A DNA stretch of 64,000 nt from Clostridia bacterium (GTDB lineage: Bacteria > Bacillota > Clostridia > Oscillospirales > CAG-272). This document shows, in pieces, positions 26,911-36,145 of this stretch. Location of the stretch: positions 1 to 64,000 of the forward strand of contig JAFTKM010000007.1 in the NCBI GenBank assembly GCA_017453245.1, read 5' to 3'. The translations under genes were made by a program, and so were the position numbers. Numbering within the stretch: the stretch's first letter is position 1; each line of letters opens with the position of its first letter. The notes under the pieces were generated by a model. That model had not been told where the DNA came from, did no database searches, and saw nothing but the letters and a program-made list of their open reading frames with translations.

Positions 26911-27858
26911 TTAAAGCGATAATGCAAAGTATACTTTACCGTTTTCGCGTTTTACAAGTTCCATATACTTGGACGTCATTTTGATCGAGCTTTCGTTTTC
27001 CTCGAGTATTTCCGCCCTGAGAGATGAAAGACCTATCTCACGCGAGAGCTTGATAAGCGCTCTTGTTGCCCCGGAGCCAATGCCTCTTGAGTGGCAGGTG
27101 GGAAGGACTCTTACAGCTATCTCGGCAGAGCCTACGTAGTCAAAATCATAAATGGTAGCCTCGCCGACAAGCTCGCCGCCCTCGCGAATAGCAAGCGTGA
27201 TAGCAACGCCGTCATCAAATTCACGCTCAGCAACCTTAAGATAAAAATCGGAGTCTCCGTCGGGGTTATCCTCGTCTACGTCGTAGCCCCAATGCTTATT
27301 GAGGTCACGGTCACGGCACAGCTCGGCGTATTTCTCCTTATCCTCATCGGTAAGGGCGTCAAGGACAATGCCGTCAAGCTCTATAGAGGGGATAGAATCG
27401 AGCATATCACACTCATTATTCACCTTGATATAAAAGGTGTCATCGTCATCCTCGTAGGTGTAAGCGTCAATATGCGGGAAAACCGAGCACAAAAACTCAA
27501 TTTCGTCTCTTGGTACGTCGGTAATAATAAGCGGAATCAGCTCGCGTCTTGAATACGCGGCAAGATCTATGCACGCGCGAACGGCATCCGCATCCTCGGT
27601 GAGCATAAACGGAAGCGGAAAGACGTATCTCTCCCCGTCGTATATTCTCGCGTACAGAACGTCGTCACAGTAGCAGAAGGCAACAGACTCCTCGCCCGCC
27701 GCCTCGGAAAGGCCGAAAATGATCTCAGCCGCATCCTCCGAAACGCACTCGGGTATGGAAAGCGCCTTAATTATTCCTTCCTCAGGATGAAGTCCTTGAG
27801 CTTCGCCCAAGCAGTCCCGAAGAAGCTCTTGCATTTCTCTGAAACGGAGCTCAGCCAC
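26911..27858 (-). CDS. GNAT family N-acetyltransferase, two-domain
   Basis: A 315-residue protein whose C-terminal 150 residues form a GNAT fold: the acetyl-CoA-binding VLPTCHSRGIGSGATRALI carries the R/Q-x-x-G-x-G/A loop, followed by LRAEILEENESSIKM. The N-terminal half (CYCDDVLYARIYDGERYVFP, then RRELIPLIITD) is another domain of unknown role often paired with GNAT in Clostridia. The start is probably the GTG at 27858, preceded by AGAGAGG nine bases away. It lies inside the sensor-kinase 3' end, giving an 88 bp overlap; a later start at 27834 is possible. The acceptor is unknown. Confidence 0.75.
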   Translation of the reverse strand: MAELRFREMQELLRDCLGEAQGLHPEEGIIKALSIPECVSEDAAEIIFGLSEAAGEESVAFCYCDDVLYARIYDGERYVFPLPFMLTEDADAVRACIDLAAYSRRELIPLIITDVPRDEIEFLCSVFPHIDAYTYEDDDDTFYIKVNNECDMLDSIPSIELDGIVLDALTDEDKEKYAELCRDRDLNKHWGYDVDEDNPDGDSDFYLKVAEREFDDGVAITLAIREGGELVGEATIYDFDYVGSAEIAVRVLPTCHSRGIGSGATRALIKLSREIGLSSLRAEILEENESSIKMTSKYMELVKRENGKVYFALSL

Positions 27859-29537
27859 TTTACAAATCCTCTCTTTTCTTCATCACTCTCCGCGCCTGTG
27901 TACTCAACGATAGGTATGATCGGAACACACATCACAGAGGTGAATACACCGTCCTCCTCGGAAGAGGAGAATCTTATATCCATAGCGTTAGCAAGCTTCA
28001 TACACGAGCGGAGACCTATTCCGTTCTTCTGCGCCATATCAGGGTTGGAAGCCATATAATTGCTAACTTTAATTGTCATTTCATCGATTTCTACGCCGAT
28101 AAATATAGAAACCGGTTTTTCCTTGTCTGCGTACTTCATGATGTTTGAGAACAGGTTTTCCACTATTCTCATAAGCTGAGGCGGATCGGTAACGACCGTG
28201 ATATTCTCAAGAAAATCACCACTCTCGGACTCGAAATTAAAGTCCAGCGTGTATCCCTGCTCTCTTAGGAGAAATACATGTCCAGAGAGCATCTGATCAA
28301 TAAGAGTCCTCGCCTCACACTCCTGCACGTCGACCTCAATACCGCCGCCGTAAACAAGGAAGTATCCAAACATATCGTCCGACATTTTCTTAAGTCTCAA
28401 CGCAGTCCTCTCGGACGCCTCGATATACTGTTGCATCTCGCCCTCGGGGGCGTTAAGCTTCATAATATCGATATAGCCGAGAAGAACAGTCAGGGGAGTC
28501 CTTATATCGTGAGACATAGCGGTGATCAGCTCTCTGTTAGCATCAAGCGCCGCTCTCTCCTTCTCAATATTCTCGAGCATCGAGCTTCTCATATACTCAA
28601 CGTCAGAGCAAAGTCTGGTTATCTCATCCTCGCCCTCAGAGGTGATCTTACGCTCCATATCACCGTCAGCTACCGCGGTGACCTCTCTGCCAAGACGGGT
28701 GATCCTCTTGGTAATCTCGAAGAAATAGATCCACATTACAAGCACGAAGCTTGCGAAGGCAACTATGAGAGACACGATATTCAATACGTCGTAGTAAAAA
28801 TACTCGGTATAGTCAACCATCGAAGCGAGCAAAACTCCGTCGGAGGCAACGATGGGATGCGAGCCGCGCGCTACTGCCTCGGCTATGAGCTCCTCTCTTG
28901 TGGGGGCCTTTACCGTAATACCCGCGCTTGGATACTTGTTATCATCCTTGCCACTCTCGGTAGAGGCGCTACCGGTTGAGCCCGAGGTGTCGGAAGTGTC
29001 ATTGCTTCCTTCACCCGAGTCTGTGCCGCCGGAGGACTCAGAGCCTGACTCGGTATCCGTGTCCTCTGATCCTTCCGTGCCGCCGGGCGTCTCTCCGACC
29101 TCACCTCCGGGGGTCTCGTCTTCTACCGGAATATCGGTACCATCATCTGCATTTTCTTTGTTTTCTCCCATTTCAGGCTCGTTTTCATCCTCGTACTGAC
29201 CGGATTCAAACAAGAGTTGGTCATCCTTATAGATAAGGAGATACAAATACTTATAATTCTGAGCCCATTCGGCGATTTTTCTCGTATCATCGCAGCTGAG
29301 ACCGTTATCGGTGACGTAACTTTGCAGATCGGTCTTATAAGTCTCTATCCTCTCGGCCTTTTTCTCCTCGGACAGATATTTCTTGTCAATATATCTGTCA
29401 AAGAAGAAATTGGATACAAAGAACAGAGTTATCGCAATTCCGAGCGCAAAGAGAAGCGTTGAGAGCATCGTAAGCCTGAGGGAGCTATACGACTTTGAGC
29501 CTCTCGACTCAACGTGCTTAATCTTCTCTCTAATCAA
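27771..29537 (-). CDS. Membrane sensor histidine kinase
   Basis: A 588-residue kinase, starting most likely at a TTG (29537) that overlaps the regulator gene by 8 bp. Membrane helices lie near 24-46 and 252-274. Between them, residues 116-200 are an extracellular low-complexity stretch of Glu, Asp, Ser, Thr and Gly. A HAMP region follows (about 275-325), then the phospho-acceptor H343 in MSHDIRTPLT and an ATPase domain with NLFSNIMKYA and a late GIGLRSC. The usual DxGxG G1 box is not obvious; the strand reads VSNYMASNPD, as in some Gram-positive kinases. Its partner is the adjacent response regulator. The signal is unknown. Confidence 0.88.
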   Translation of the reverse strand: MIREKIKHVESRGSKSYSSLRLTMLSTLLFALGIAITLFFVSNFFFDRYIDKKYLSEEKKAERIETYKTDLQSYVTDNGLSCDDTRKIAEWAQNYKYLYLLIYKDDQLLFESGQYEDENEPEMGENKENADDGTDIPVEDETPGGEVGETPGGTEGSEDTDTESGSESSGGTDSGEGSNDTSDTSGSTGSASTESGKDDNKYPSAGITVKAPTREELIAEAVARGSHPIVASDGVLLASMVDYTEYFYYDVLNIVSLIVAFASFVLVMWIYFFEITKRITRLGREVTAVADGDMERKITSEGEDEITRLCSDVEYMRSSMLENIEKERAALDANRELITAMSHDIRTPLTVLLGYIDIMKLNAPEGEMQQYIEASERTALRLKKMSDDMFGYFLVYGGGIEVDVQECEARTLIDQMLSGHVFLLREQGYTLDFNFESESGDFLENITVVTDPPQLMRIVENLFSNIMKYADKEKPVSIFIGVEIDEMTIKVSNYMASNPDMAQKNGIGLRSCMKLANAMDIRFSSSEEDGVFTSVMCVPIIPIVEYTGAESDEEKRGFVKWLSSVSEKCKSFFGTAWAKLKDFILRKE

Positions 29538-30222
29538 TCTGGTATCCCTTTCCCCATACGGTTCTGATAACCTTCTGTCCGCTCGCGCTGTCCTCAAGCT
29601 TTCTTCTGAGGTTCAGTACGTGCACTGTAACGTTGTTACCCGACGATGAGAGCGGGATCTCACCCCATACCGCGCGATAGAGCTCATCCGAGCTCACCAC
29701 ACGTCCGCGGTTCTTAACAAGATATATCAGCACCTCGGCTTCCTTATCTCTCATATCGATTCTTACGCCGTTTTTCATTACCTCACGGGTATCAACGTTA
29801 ACAGTAACGCCCGCGTTGAGTCTTTCTCCCTCGATAACGTCGTCCGCCTTGACACCGTAGGAGTTGTAGCGTCTTGTGAGAGCCTCAACCTTCATAAGCA
29901 ATTCACCCGAGGAGAAGGGCTTGACAACGTAGTCGTCACCGCCGCTCGAGTATGCCGCCGCCTTGTCGCGTGAAAGCGACTTTGCGGTAAGGAAAAGAAC
30001 GGGAACGGGCGAGAAGCCGCGGATAACGGCGGTCGCCTCAATACCCGACATATTGGGCATCATAACGTCCATAATGCAAAGGTCTATGGTTCTGTCGTTT
30101 CTTACACATTCAATAGCGGAGAGGCCATCCTGCGCCTCGATTACCTCGTATTTTTCCTTTTCAAGAAGGATACGCAAAATTCTTCTTATATCCGCTTCAT
30201 CATCAACGATCAATATACGCAT
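29530..30222 (-). CDS. OmpR-family response regulator
   Basis: A 230-residue two-domain regulator. The receiver has the acidic pair DDEAD at 7-11, the phospho-acceptor D52 (LCIMDVMMPNMSG) and the conserved lysine in FLTAKSL. A winged-helix DNA-binding domain ends at TVWGKGYQID. The start is the ATG at 30222, with GGAGGGAAAA immediately upstream; an earlier in-frame codon would lie over that site. It precedes the histidine kinase with overlapping ends, so the pair is one transcription and translation unit. Target genes are not shown by the sequence. Confidence 0.93.
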   Translation of the reverse strand: MRILIVDDEADIRRILRILLEKEKYEVIEAQDGLSAIECVRNDRTIDLCIMDVMMPNMSGIEATAVIRGFSPVPVLFLTAKSLSRDKAAAYSSGGDDYVVKPFSSGELLMKVEALTRRYNSYGVKADDVIEGERLNAGVTVNVDTREVMKNGVRIDMRDKEAEVLIYLVKNRGRVVSSDELYRAVWGEIPLSSSGNNVTVHVLNLRRKLEDSASGQKVIRTVWGKGYQID

Positions 30223-30314
30223 TTTTCCCTCCAAAAACACAGTTTTTCTTTAGTATATCATAAACTCGCGCGCTTTTCAACTTATGTTTTGTGAAATTAA
30301 ATTAAAAATACGCG

Positions 30315-30357
30315 CAAAAATAACGGGATAACGCATTTCTGTCATCCCGCTATTTTA
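30315..30357 (-). terminator. Terminator of the amino-sugar operon
   Basis: On the minus strand, AAAATAGCGGGAT (30344-30356) pairs with ATCCCGTTATTTTT (30316-30329), ending in a T-run. It begins 2 bp past the nagA stop. Confidence 0.8.
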
Positions 30358-30358
30358 T

Positions 30359-31504
30359 TTATACTGCTTTTTCTCCGCCGACAAACACGTTCTTTACGTT
30401 AATATCGGCATCAAAGATCACGATGTCCGCATCCTTGCCCGCCTTTATCTCGCCCTTGGAGTCAAGTCCCATAACCCTTGCAGGGTTCTTGGTAAGAAGC
30501 TTTACCGCCTCGCAAAGAGGAATTTCCGCCTCCTTGGTAAGAACGCGCAGAAGCACGTCCGCCGTTGCGATACTACCCGCAAATGCGCTGCGGTCAAGCA
30601 GCTTGCACACACCGTCCTCAATGATGAAGTCGGTCGAGGACATTCTGCCCGTCCTGACGTCCGTACCCGCAAGAGAAAGACTGTCGGTAACGGCAATAAT
30701 TCCGTCGGGACCTTTGATCTTGTAGATCATACGGATAAGCTCCGGAGGCAGATGCTTTCCGTCCGCGATTATCTCGGCAACGAGACCGTCCTCAAGGAAG
30801 GTGGACTCGATAACTCCGAGTGAGCGGAAGCCCTGCTTTCTCGTCACGGTAGACGTGCAGGAGTAAAGGTGAGTCACAAGCTGACAGCCTCCCTCAAGCG
30901 CCGCCTTCATATCGGCATAGGTCGCGTTTGTGTGACCCGCAGAGGTGACAATACCCGCCTTATGCATATACGAGGCAAAGCGCCCATCCTCATCGTTTTC
31001 GGGAGCATAGGTCCAGCGAGCAACCACTCCGGGATACTCCTCCACTATGGAAATATAGTCCTTTTCTATGGGAAAAGTGATACACGCCCCCGCCTGTGCG
31101 CCGGTCTGAGCGAGTGAAAGATACGGTCCCTCGAGATGAGCGCCGATGATATTTGCCTTCACTCTTTCGTCACTCATAGCCGCCTTTACGTTAGCCACCG
31201 AGCGACGCATATCCTCTATGGGAGCGGCAGATATGGTGGGACATATCGAGGTCGTGCCGTGGGTAAGATGGAAGTTAACTCCGCCGACGATATCGTCGAC
31301 CGTCCCCTCAAAGGGATAGCCTCCGCCGCCGTGGGTGTGAGGGTCGATAAAGCCCGCAGAGACGTAGTCGTCGCCCGCGTCAATCTCCTCGTCATAGGGG
31401 AGCTCCTCGGAGGTCACAGCAGTGATTTTGCCGTCCTCGCAGTAGACGTAGCCACCTAGAATCTTGCCATCTGTGATTATGTTATTACTCTTAATTCTTT
31501 TCAT
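30359..31504 (-). CDS. nagA: N-acetylglucosamine-6-phosphate deacetylase
   Basis: Removes the acetyl group from GlcNAc-6-phosphate in the cytoplasm. The 381-residue amidohydrolase has the metal-binding FIDPHTHGGGG, the HLEGPYLS motif, the histidine in SAGHTNA and the catalytic aspartate in AVTDSLSLAG. Length is normal. It lies 3 bp after nagB and is the last gene of a five-gene minus-strand set, followed by a terminator. Its product, glucosamine-6-phosphate, is the substrate of the neighbouring NagB. Confidence 0.94.
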   Translation of the reverse strand: MKRIKSNNIITDGKILGGYVYCEDGKITAVTSEELPYDEEIDAGDDYVSAGFIDPHTHGGGGYPFEGTVDDIVGGVNFHLTHGTTSICPTISAAPIEDMRRSVANVKAAMSDERVKANIIGAHLEGPYLSLAQTGAQAGACITFPIEKDYISIVEEYPGVVARWTYAPENDEDGRFASYMHKAGIVTSAGHTNATYADMKAALEGGCQLVTHLYSCTSTVTRKQGFRSLGVIESTFLEDGLVAEIIADGKHLPPELIRMIYKIKGPDGIIAVTDSLSLAGTDVRTGRMSSTDFIIEDGVCKLLDRSAFAGSIATADVLLRVLTKEAEIPLCEAVKLLTKNPARVMGLDSKGEIKAGKDADIVIFDADINVKNVFVGGEKAV

Positions 31505-31507
31505 ATA

Positions 31508-32266
31508 TCAAAGAAGCGAGGAGCTGTCGGGATCAAGGTAAAGAGTAGCGTTCTTGTGGGTGCGGAGAACGCTTGCGGGACAGCTCTCGGTTATCTCTCC
31601 GTTTACAGTTTCACATACGGCATTCGCCTTGGTTCTAGCGGGAACGATGCAATAAAGCTCCTTGCCCGACATAAGCGCGGGTACTGTGAGCGTCAGGGCG
31701 TGTGTCGGAACCTCGTCAATAGAAGCGAAGCAGCCGTCGTTGACCTGCTGATTTCTGCACACCTCGTCGAGCTTTACGGTCTTTACGAGCTTGTCATCGT
31801 TAAAGTCCGCGAAGGGCGGATCGTTGAAGGCGATATGTCCGTTCTCACCGATACCGAGCACAACGATGTCCACGGGATTCTCGCGAAGGAGCGCGGAATA
31901 TCTCTTGCACTCCTCCTCGGCGTCGGGAGCGTCAATTCTTATGTAATTCACGCTCTTAAAGGGCGCAATGCCGAAGATATGGTCGCGAAGGAAATTGCCA
32001 AAGCCCTGCGGCGCATTCTTGTCAAGGCCGATATACTCGTCCATATGGAATGCGTTTACACGCCCCCAGGGTATTTCCTTATCGTTAACAAGATTTGCGA
32101 GCACCTCATTCTGCGAGGGAGCCGCCGCAAAGATCATATTTATCTCATCCTTTTCGGATAAGGCGCGGAGGATCGCCGCCTTAACGTCTCTGGCAGCAGC
32201 AGCGCCCATCTCATCTCTTGACGAATAGATATTTACCTTAAGTAAGTCTTTGTTGAAGGTTTTCAT
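31508..32266 (-). CDS. nagB: Glucosamine-6-phosphate deaminase
   Basis: Converts glucosamine-6-phosphate into fructose-6-phosphate and ammonia. The 252-residue protein shows the active-site FHMDEYIGL and the GIGENGHIAFNDPP motif with the ring-opening histidine. The N-terminal glycine-rich phosphate loop usually seen as GTGST/GLATGSTP is changed here to FAAAPSQNEV, as in some divergent NagB-like proteins. The exact phosphosugar might therefore differ, although the neighbouring nagA argues for the standard role. Its start overlaps the stop of the isomerase gene. Confidence 0.88.
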   Translation of the reverse strand: MKTFNKDLLKVNIYSSRDEMGAAAARDVKAAILRALSEKDEINMIFAAAPSQNEVLANLVNDKEIPWGRVNAFHMDEYIGLDKNAPQGFGNFLRDHIFGIAPFKSVNYIRIDAPDAEEECKRYSALLRENPVDIVVLGIGENGHIAFNDPPFADFNDDKLVKTVKLDEVCRNQQVNDGCFASIDEVPTHALTLTVPALMSGKELYCIVPARTKANAVCETVNGEITESCPASVLRTHKNATLYLDPDSSSLL

Positions 32267-33111
32267 CAGGGTAAAAGCTCCTTTAATTTATTCACCGCGT
32301 CGGTGAAGGCTTCCTTTTGATCATTGTACTTATATGGATTGTCAAAGCCTCTGCCGACCAAGGCGTTAAGTCCTGAGAAGAGCTGAAGATGAGGCTCGAC
32401 CGAAACGAAGAAGTCATCCTTTGCATACTTCACGTGATCGGAGAGAATTTCCTTGATATTCGCCTCACCGCAGCCGGGAGGCACGATTGCTCCCGCAGAG
32501 AGAGCATCCTTGATATGGAAGTAAGCAATGCTGTCCTTGAGAAGTCCGTACCCCTCGGAATACGGCTTTACGCCCTCGAGCACGTAGTTACCCATATCAA
32601 ACACGGTCTTTATCTCGCCGCCGAAGGCATCGTATATCTCTCGGCATCTTGAGGGAATATCACCGTATATTTTAGCCTCATTTTCGTGGCAAAGCACTAC
32701 CCCGTGTGACTTTGCGAGGGTATTCAGCTTGTTAAGCTCCTCGAAAACGGAGTCCTTGCAGTCAACGATATTTTTGCCCTCGGGAGCGTAGAATGAAAAC
32801 ATTCTGACGTATCTTGCGTTAAGCTCACACGCCGTCTCAAAAACACGCTTTGCCATATCAAGATGAGCGTCAAGGTCACCGTCAAGCTGCACCTTGCCTA
32901 TGGGCGAGCCGATGGCGGATACGCCGATACCGAAGTAGTCAAGCTTATTCTTAGCCTCAACTATCTCTAAGGGAGAGAGGGTTGATACGTTTTTGCCATC
33001 CACGCCGCGCACCTCGATATAGTCGATGCCGTAGCCTCGCATCCCCTCAAGCTGCTCTGTGAAGCAGGAGGAATACTCATCCGCAAATGCTGAAAGTATG
33101 ATTTTTGCCAT
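32266..33111 (-). CDS. Sugar phosphate isomerase/epimerase (TIM barrel)
   Basis: A 281-residue member of the AP-endonuclease-2-like TIM-barrel family that includes xylose-isomerase-like sugar epimerases. Metal ligands are suggested by CHENEAKIYG, VFDMGNYVLEG, FHIKDA and the late VSVEPHL. Enzymes of this family interconvert sugars, keto-sugars or inositols; the substrate here is unknown. It is placed between nagB and two oxidoreductases, as in clusters that oxidise and isomerise unusual sugars before they enter amino-sugar or glycolytic pathways. Confidence 0.83.
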   Translation of the reverse strand: MAKIILSAFADEYSSCFTEQLEGMRGYGIDYIEVRGVDGKNVSTLSPLEIVEAKNKLDYFGIGVSAIGSPIGKVQLDGDLDAHLDMAKRVFETACELNARYVRMFSFYAPEGKNIVDCKDSVFEELNKLNTLAKSHGVVLCHENEAKIYGDIPSRCREIYDAFGGEIKTVFDMGNYVLEGVKPYSEGYGLLKDSIAYFHIKDALSAGAIVPPGCGEANIKEILSDHVKYAKDDFFVSVEPHLQLFSGLNALVGRGFDNPYKYNDQKEAFTDAVNKLKELLP

Positions 33112-33117
33112 AGTATT

Positions 33118-33993
33118 TTACACCTCGTAGGTATTGACCTTCTCCACCTTGCCGGACAGAAGCGAGCGCTCAATAGCGTTCATCACAAAGACGGAGGAGA
33201 TGAAGTCCTGATAACTGACGGGAGAGTCAGCACCGTGAAGAAGCGAGTAAAATTCATCGAACTCGCCCTTAAACCAGTTGTGCTCGTCTGTGCTCTCAAG
33301 GTTCATTCCCTTGACCGATTTCTCGGAAAAACGACAAGCATAGTATACATAATTGTGCTCTATGAACATTCCGTCAGCGCTGAACGTATCATAGTTAAAT
33401 TTCACAGATGTGACGTCTCCGTTTCTCTTAGCCTCGACGGAGGCGGGGTATTTGCCGAATATTTCGGACACGACCTCAACGAGATGCGGAGCGTAGAAAT
33501 AGAAGCCGCCGTACACACTCGACGAGTCAAGAGGAGCTCTTACAAAGCCGCCAAGAGTCGCGCCGCCCTCACACTTTTCTCTTTCCGCCTTGAGCGTCTT
33601 AACGCCGAAATCGTGCTTTAAGGACGAGCCGCCCGAGATGCGTATTCCCTTTGCCTTAAGCTCCTTCATCATTTCGACAGCATCGCTCTCCTTAATGGTG
33701 ATGGGCTTGTCTATAAACATAGGAATACCGCTTTCAATATAGGGCTTTGCGTATTCGTAATGAAGGTCGCCGTGGCGCGCGGTAATGATAAGTCCGTCTA
33801 TCTTACCCACAGCGTCGGTATAACTCTCAAGTATATTCACGCCGTATTTTTCATGAAGTTTCTTCGACGCCTCGGGCTCGTTGCTGTATACGCCGACAAC
33901 CTCGACGTCACTGTATTTCGCATCGGCAAAAATAAAATCAAGGAAGGAATTTGCGTGAGAATTCTCACATCCCAAAATCGCTATTCTTTTCAT
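33118..33993 (-). CDS. Gfo/Idh/MocA family oxidoreductase (short form)
   Basis: A 291-residue NAD(P)-dependent sugar dehydrogenase-like protein. The Rossmann start is unusual: RIAILGCENSHANSF in place of a plain GxGxxG loop. FIDKPIT supplies the catalytic-lysine EKP-like motif. The C-terminal substrate barrel is shorter than usual. It lies 8 bp after the second oxidoreductase and 6 bp before the isomerase. The GCENSHANSF-type start occurs in a recognisable branch of the family, but I cannot name its substrate. Confidence 0.8.
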   Translation of the reverse strand: MKRIAILGCENSHANSFLDFIFADAKYSDVEVVGVYSNEPEASKKLHEKYGVNILESYTDAVGKIDGLIITARHGDLHYEYAKPYIESGIPMFIDKPITIKESDAVEMMKELKAKGIRISGGSSLKHDFGVKTLKAEREKCEGGATLGGFVRAPLDSSSVYGGFYFYAPHLVEVVSEIFGKYPASVEAKRNGDVTSVKFNYDTFSADGMFIEHNYVYYACRFSEKSVKGMNLESTDEHNWFKGEFDEFYSLLHGADSPVSYQDFISSVFVMNAIERSLLSGKVEKVNTYEV

Positions 33994-34001
33994 AATTCAC
34001 C

Positions 34002-35072
34002 TCAATACTTTACGGGCATGGGATTGTGCGCGTGGACGGTCTCGATGACCGAGATGACCTCTCTTGCCATCTCTGCAGTGACCGGCATTTCCCTACCCTC
34101 GGTAAGCTTGTAATAAAGATGCTCGTAAAGGCCGGGAGTGCCTACGGAGAATGCGTCACCGGGGAAGTCACCCTCCTCTACGTGCTTGATAAGCTCCTCG
34201 CGACAATATGCGGGATTGCGGTTTTCATCCTCAAGAGAGGTCTCGATAACAGGTCTCTCAGGATTCTCGCCGTCAACGATATAGGTCATCTTGTACTTGA
34301 GAGTCGTGGACTTATAGGTGCCGCGCGTGCCAACGAGCTTAACGTTGTAATCGCAGTAAGCGTCCGCAGAAATAACCTCAATATCAACAACAGGCTTATT
34401 TGGAGCCTCGATAATGATCTTTGCGTAATCATCGGAGTCGCCGCTGGTGAGAAGTGAATCGAGTCTTGAGAAAACTACCTTGTAATTCGGATCAAAGTCG
34501 ATAAGACCGAGACCGATGCCTACGGGATGAGGGCCGGTGTTATAAAGACCGCCCGCAACCTTTCTCTGAAGAGTCTGCCAGTCCCAGCGTCTTGAGAAGC
34601 CGTTGAATCTGACGCTCACCTGCTTGATCTCACCGAGCTTTCCGGAGGCAACAACCTCCTTGGCAAAGGTGTAAATGGGAGCAAGGTTGGACTGCTGGAA
34701 TACAGCAAGAGTCACGCCCTTCTCCTCGGCTATCTTCATAAGTCTTGAGCACTCGTATCTTGTACGGCCGAAGGGCTTTTCCACAAGGACGTTGAAGCCG
34801 TGGGAAAGAAGGTCCTCGGTGATGGGATAATGATCCTCGGAGTAGCTCGCGTTAACGACGAGGTCAACGTCACACTTGTCAAAGAGCTCACGGTAATCCG
34901 AAAGAGTTACGCATCCGGGATAGATCTCCTCTGCCACGCCGCGTCTGTACTCGTCTCTGTCAACGACGTATTTGACGTTGTAGTATACGTTCTTTTCACC
35001 GCGGAAGTAGAGGCCGTGAATGTCCTTACCGCTTCTACCCTGACCGATAATTGCTACGTTAAGCTTTTTCAT
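34002..35072 (-). CDS. Gfo/Idh/MocA family oxidoreductase (long form)
   Basis: A 356-residue NAD(P)-dependent oxidoreductase with the standard nucleotide loop VAIIGQGRSGKDIHG at about 5-19, the catalytic VLVEKPFGRTRYE, and a C-terminal domain containing GGGLYNTGPH-like AGGLYNTGPHPVG with the substrate-side histidine. It is the first gene of the minus-strand amino-sugar set and is divergent from the AraC regulator, which probably controls it. Closest known relatives act on sugar ring carbons; the substrate is not readable. Confidence 0.87.
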   Translation of the reverse strand: MKKLNVAIIGQGRSGKDIHGLYFRGEKNVYYNVKYVVDRDEYRRGVAEEIYPGCVTLSDYRELFDKCDVDLVVNASYSEDHYPITEDLLSHGFNVLVEKPFGRTRYECSRLMKIAEEKGVTLAVFQQSNLAPIYTFAKEVVASGKLGEIKQVSVRFNGFSRRWDWQTLQRKVAGGLYNTGPHPVGIGLGLIDFDPNYKVVFSRLDSLLTSGDSDDYAKIIIEAPNKPVVDIEVISADAYCDYNVKLVGTRGTYKSTTLKYKMTYIVDGENPERPVIETSLEDENRNPAYCREELIKHVEEGDFPGDAFSVGTPGLYEHLYYKLTEGREMPVTAEMAREVISVIETVHAHNPMPVKY

Positions 35073-35165
35073 AATTATTCTCCCTTGGGATATAGAATTA
35101 ATGGTTACATCTTTATTTTATATTCTAGTTTATGAAAAATAAATAGCATAAATTAGACATTTATA

Positions 35166-35194
35166 TTGCAAAAACTGAACTGGGGTGTTATAAT
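35166..35194 (+). promoter_or_regulatory. Promoter of the AraC-type regulator
   Basis: TTGCAA at 35166-35171 and TATAAT at 35189-35194 are 17 bp apart, 33 bp ahead of the GTG start. The shared word TTATAATGAA appears again before the GH20 gene at 36084. Confidence 0.6.
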
Positions 35195-35227
35195 GAAGTA
35201 AAATACCCGATGAAAGGAGGGCTCAAG

Positions 35228-36031
35228 GTGCAAAAGGACTACTCATACGAAGGCGCTGATATTTTCTTCAAGCACGAAATAAGCCACAATCTGCCGAGAG
35301 ATGCCTACTCGATGCACTCGCACAATATGTACGAGCTTTTATACTTTGTCGAGGGGGACGCAACGCACGTCATCGAGGACAGACAGTACAAGCTCAAGCG
35401 AGGAGACCTGGTGCTCATCCGTCCCTCCAAGTATCACTTTATCAGAATAGACTCTGACTGCGACTATGAGAGGTATGACATCCTCTTCAGCCCGAGGACA
35501 AAGAATATCGACGGTCTCGACCTGCTCGACAGCACGCCCGAGATAATCAATCTCGAGGAATATCGAATGGCAACCGAGATCATAAAGAAGACCGACTTTT
35601 ACTACAAGCACTTCTCGGGCGAGGACTTTGAGAGAATACTGACGGGGCTTCTGTGCGAGCTTTTCTATCTTCTCAGCGTCACGCCCGCGACCGAAAACAC
35701 CGACACACCGACGGTCTCCTCACCTACGCTCTCTCGCGCTCTTAGCTACATCAACGATAACCTCGCAACACTCTCGGGTGTCGAGGAGGTAGCGAAAAGC
35801 TGCTTTGTCACGGAGAGTTATCTGTTCCGCCTTTTCAAGAGCGAGCTAAGAAACACCCCCGCAAAGTATATAACCTCAAAAAGACTCCTCCTTGCCGAAA
35901 GACTGATATCCGACGGAGAGAGCCCTACCGCAGTTTACGAAAGGTGCGGCTTTAAGGACTACACGACCTTCTACCGCAACTATCGCGCGCACTTCGGACA
36001 CGCGCCGTCCGAAACAATACAACACGTGTAG
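35228..36031 (+). CDS. AraC family transcriptional regulator
   Basis: A 267-residue regulator. The N-terminal cupin sensor reads SMHSHNMYELLYFVEGDATH, followed by KLKRGDLVLIRPSKYH. The C-terminal 100 residues form the double helix-turn-helix, with VAKSCFVTESYLFRLFKSEL and CGFKDYTTFYRNYRAHFG. Translation most likely starts at the GTG at 35228: AAAGGAGGG at 35213-35221 is correctly spaced for it, while the upstream ATG lies before that site. It sits between the divergent oxidoreductase operon and the GH20 gene, both plausible targets, with an amino sugar as likely signal. Confidence 0.88.
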   Translation: MQKDYSYEGADIFFKHEISHNLPRDAYSMHSHNMYELLYFVEGDATHVIEDRQYKLKRGDLVLIRPSKYHFIRIDSDCDYERYDILFSPRTKNIDGLDLLDSTPEIINLEEYRMATEIIKKTDFYYKHFSGEDFERILTGLLCELFYLLSVTPATENTDTPTVSSPTLSRALSYINDNLATLSGVEEVAKSCFVTESYLFRLFKSELRNTPAKYITSKRLLLAERLISDGESPTAVYERCGFKDYTTFYRNYRAHFGHAPSETIQHV

Positions 36032-36078
36032 ATTTTGCAATCCAAAGTTCATTTTACGCCATTTATTTCACACGTCCC

Positions 36079-36107
36079 TTGACTTATAATGAAAAAGGCA
36101 GTGAAAT
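36079..36107 (+). promoter_or_regulatory. Possible promoter of the GH20 gene
   Basis: TTGACT at 36079-36084 and TGAAAT at 36102-36107 are 17 bp apart. The -10 box is poor, as expected where an activator such as the adjacent AraC protein is needed. TTATAATGAA at 36084-36093 is shared with the AraC promoter. Confidence 0.4.
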
Positions 36108-36145
36108 CCATTTACAGATAATCACGCGAAAGCGAGGAAAACAAC

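Noticed and set aside
28852..29199. Ser/Pro-rich frame antisense to the sensor kinase
   Set aside because: It results from the reverse complement of the low-complexity acidic segment; no start signal or independent evidence.
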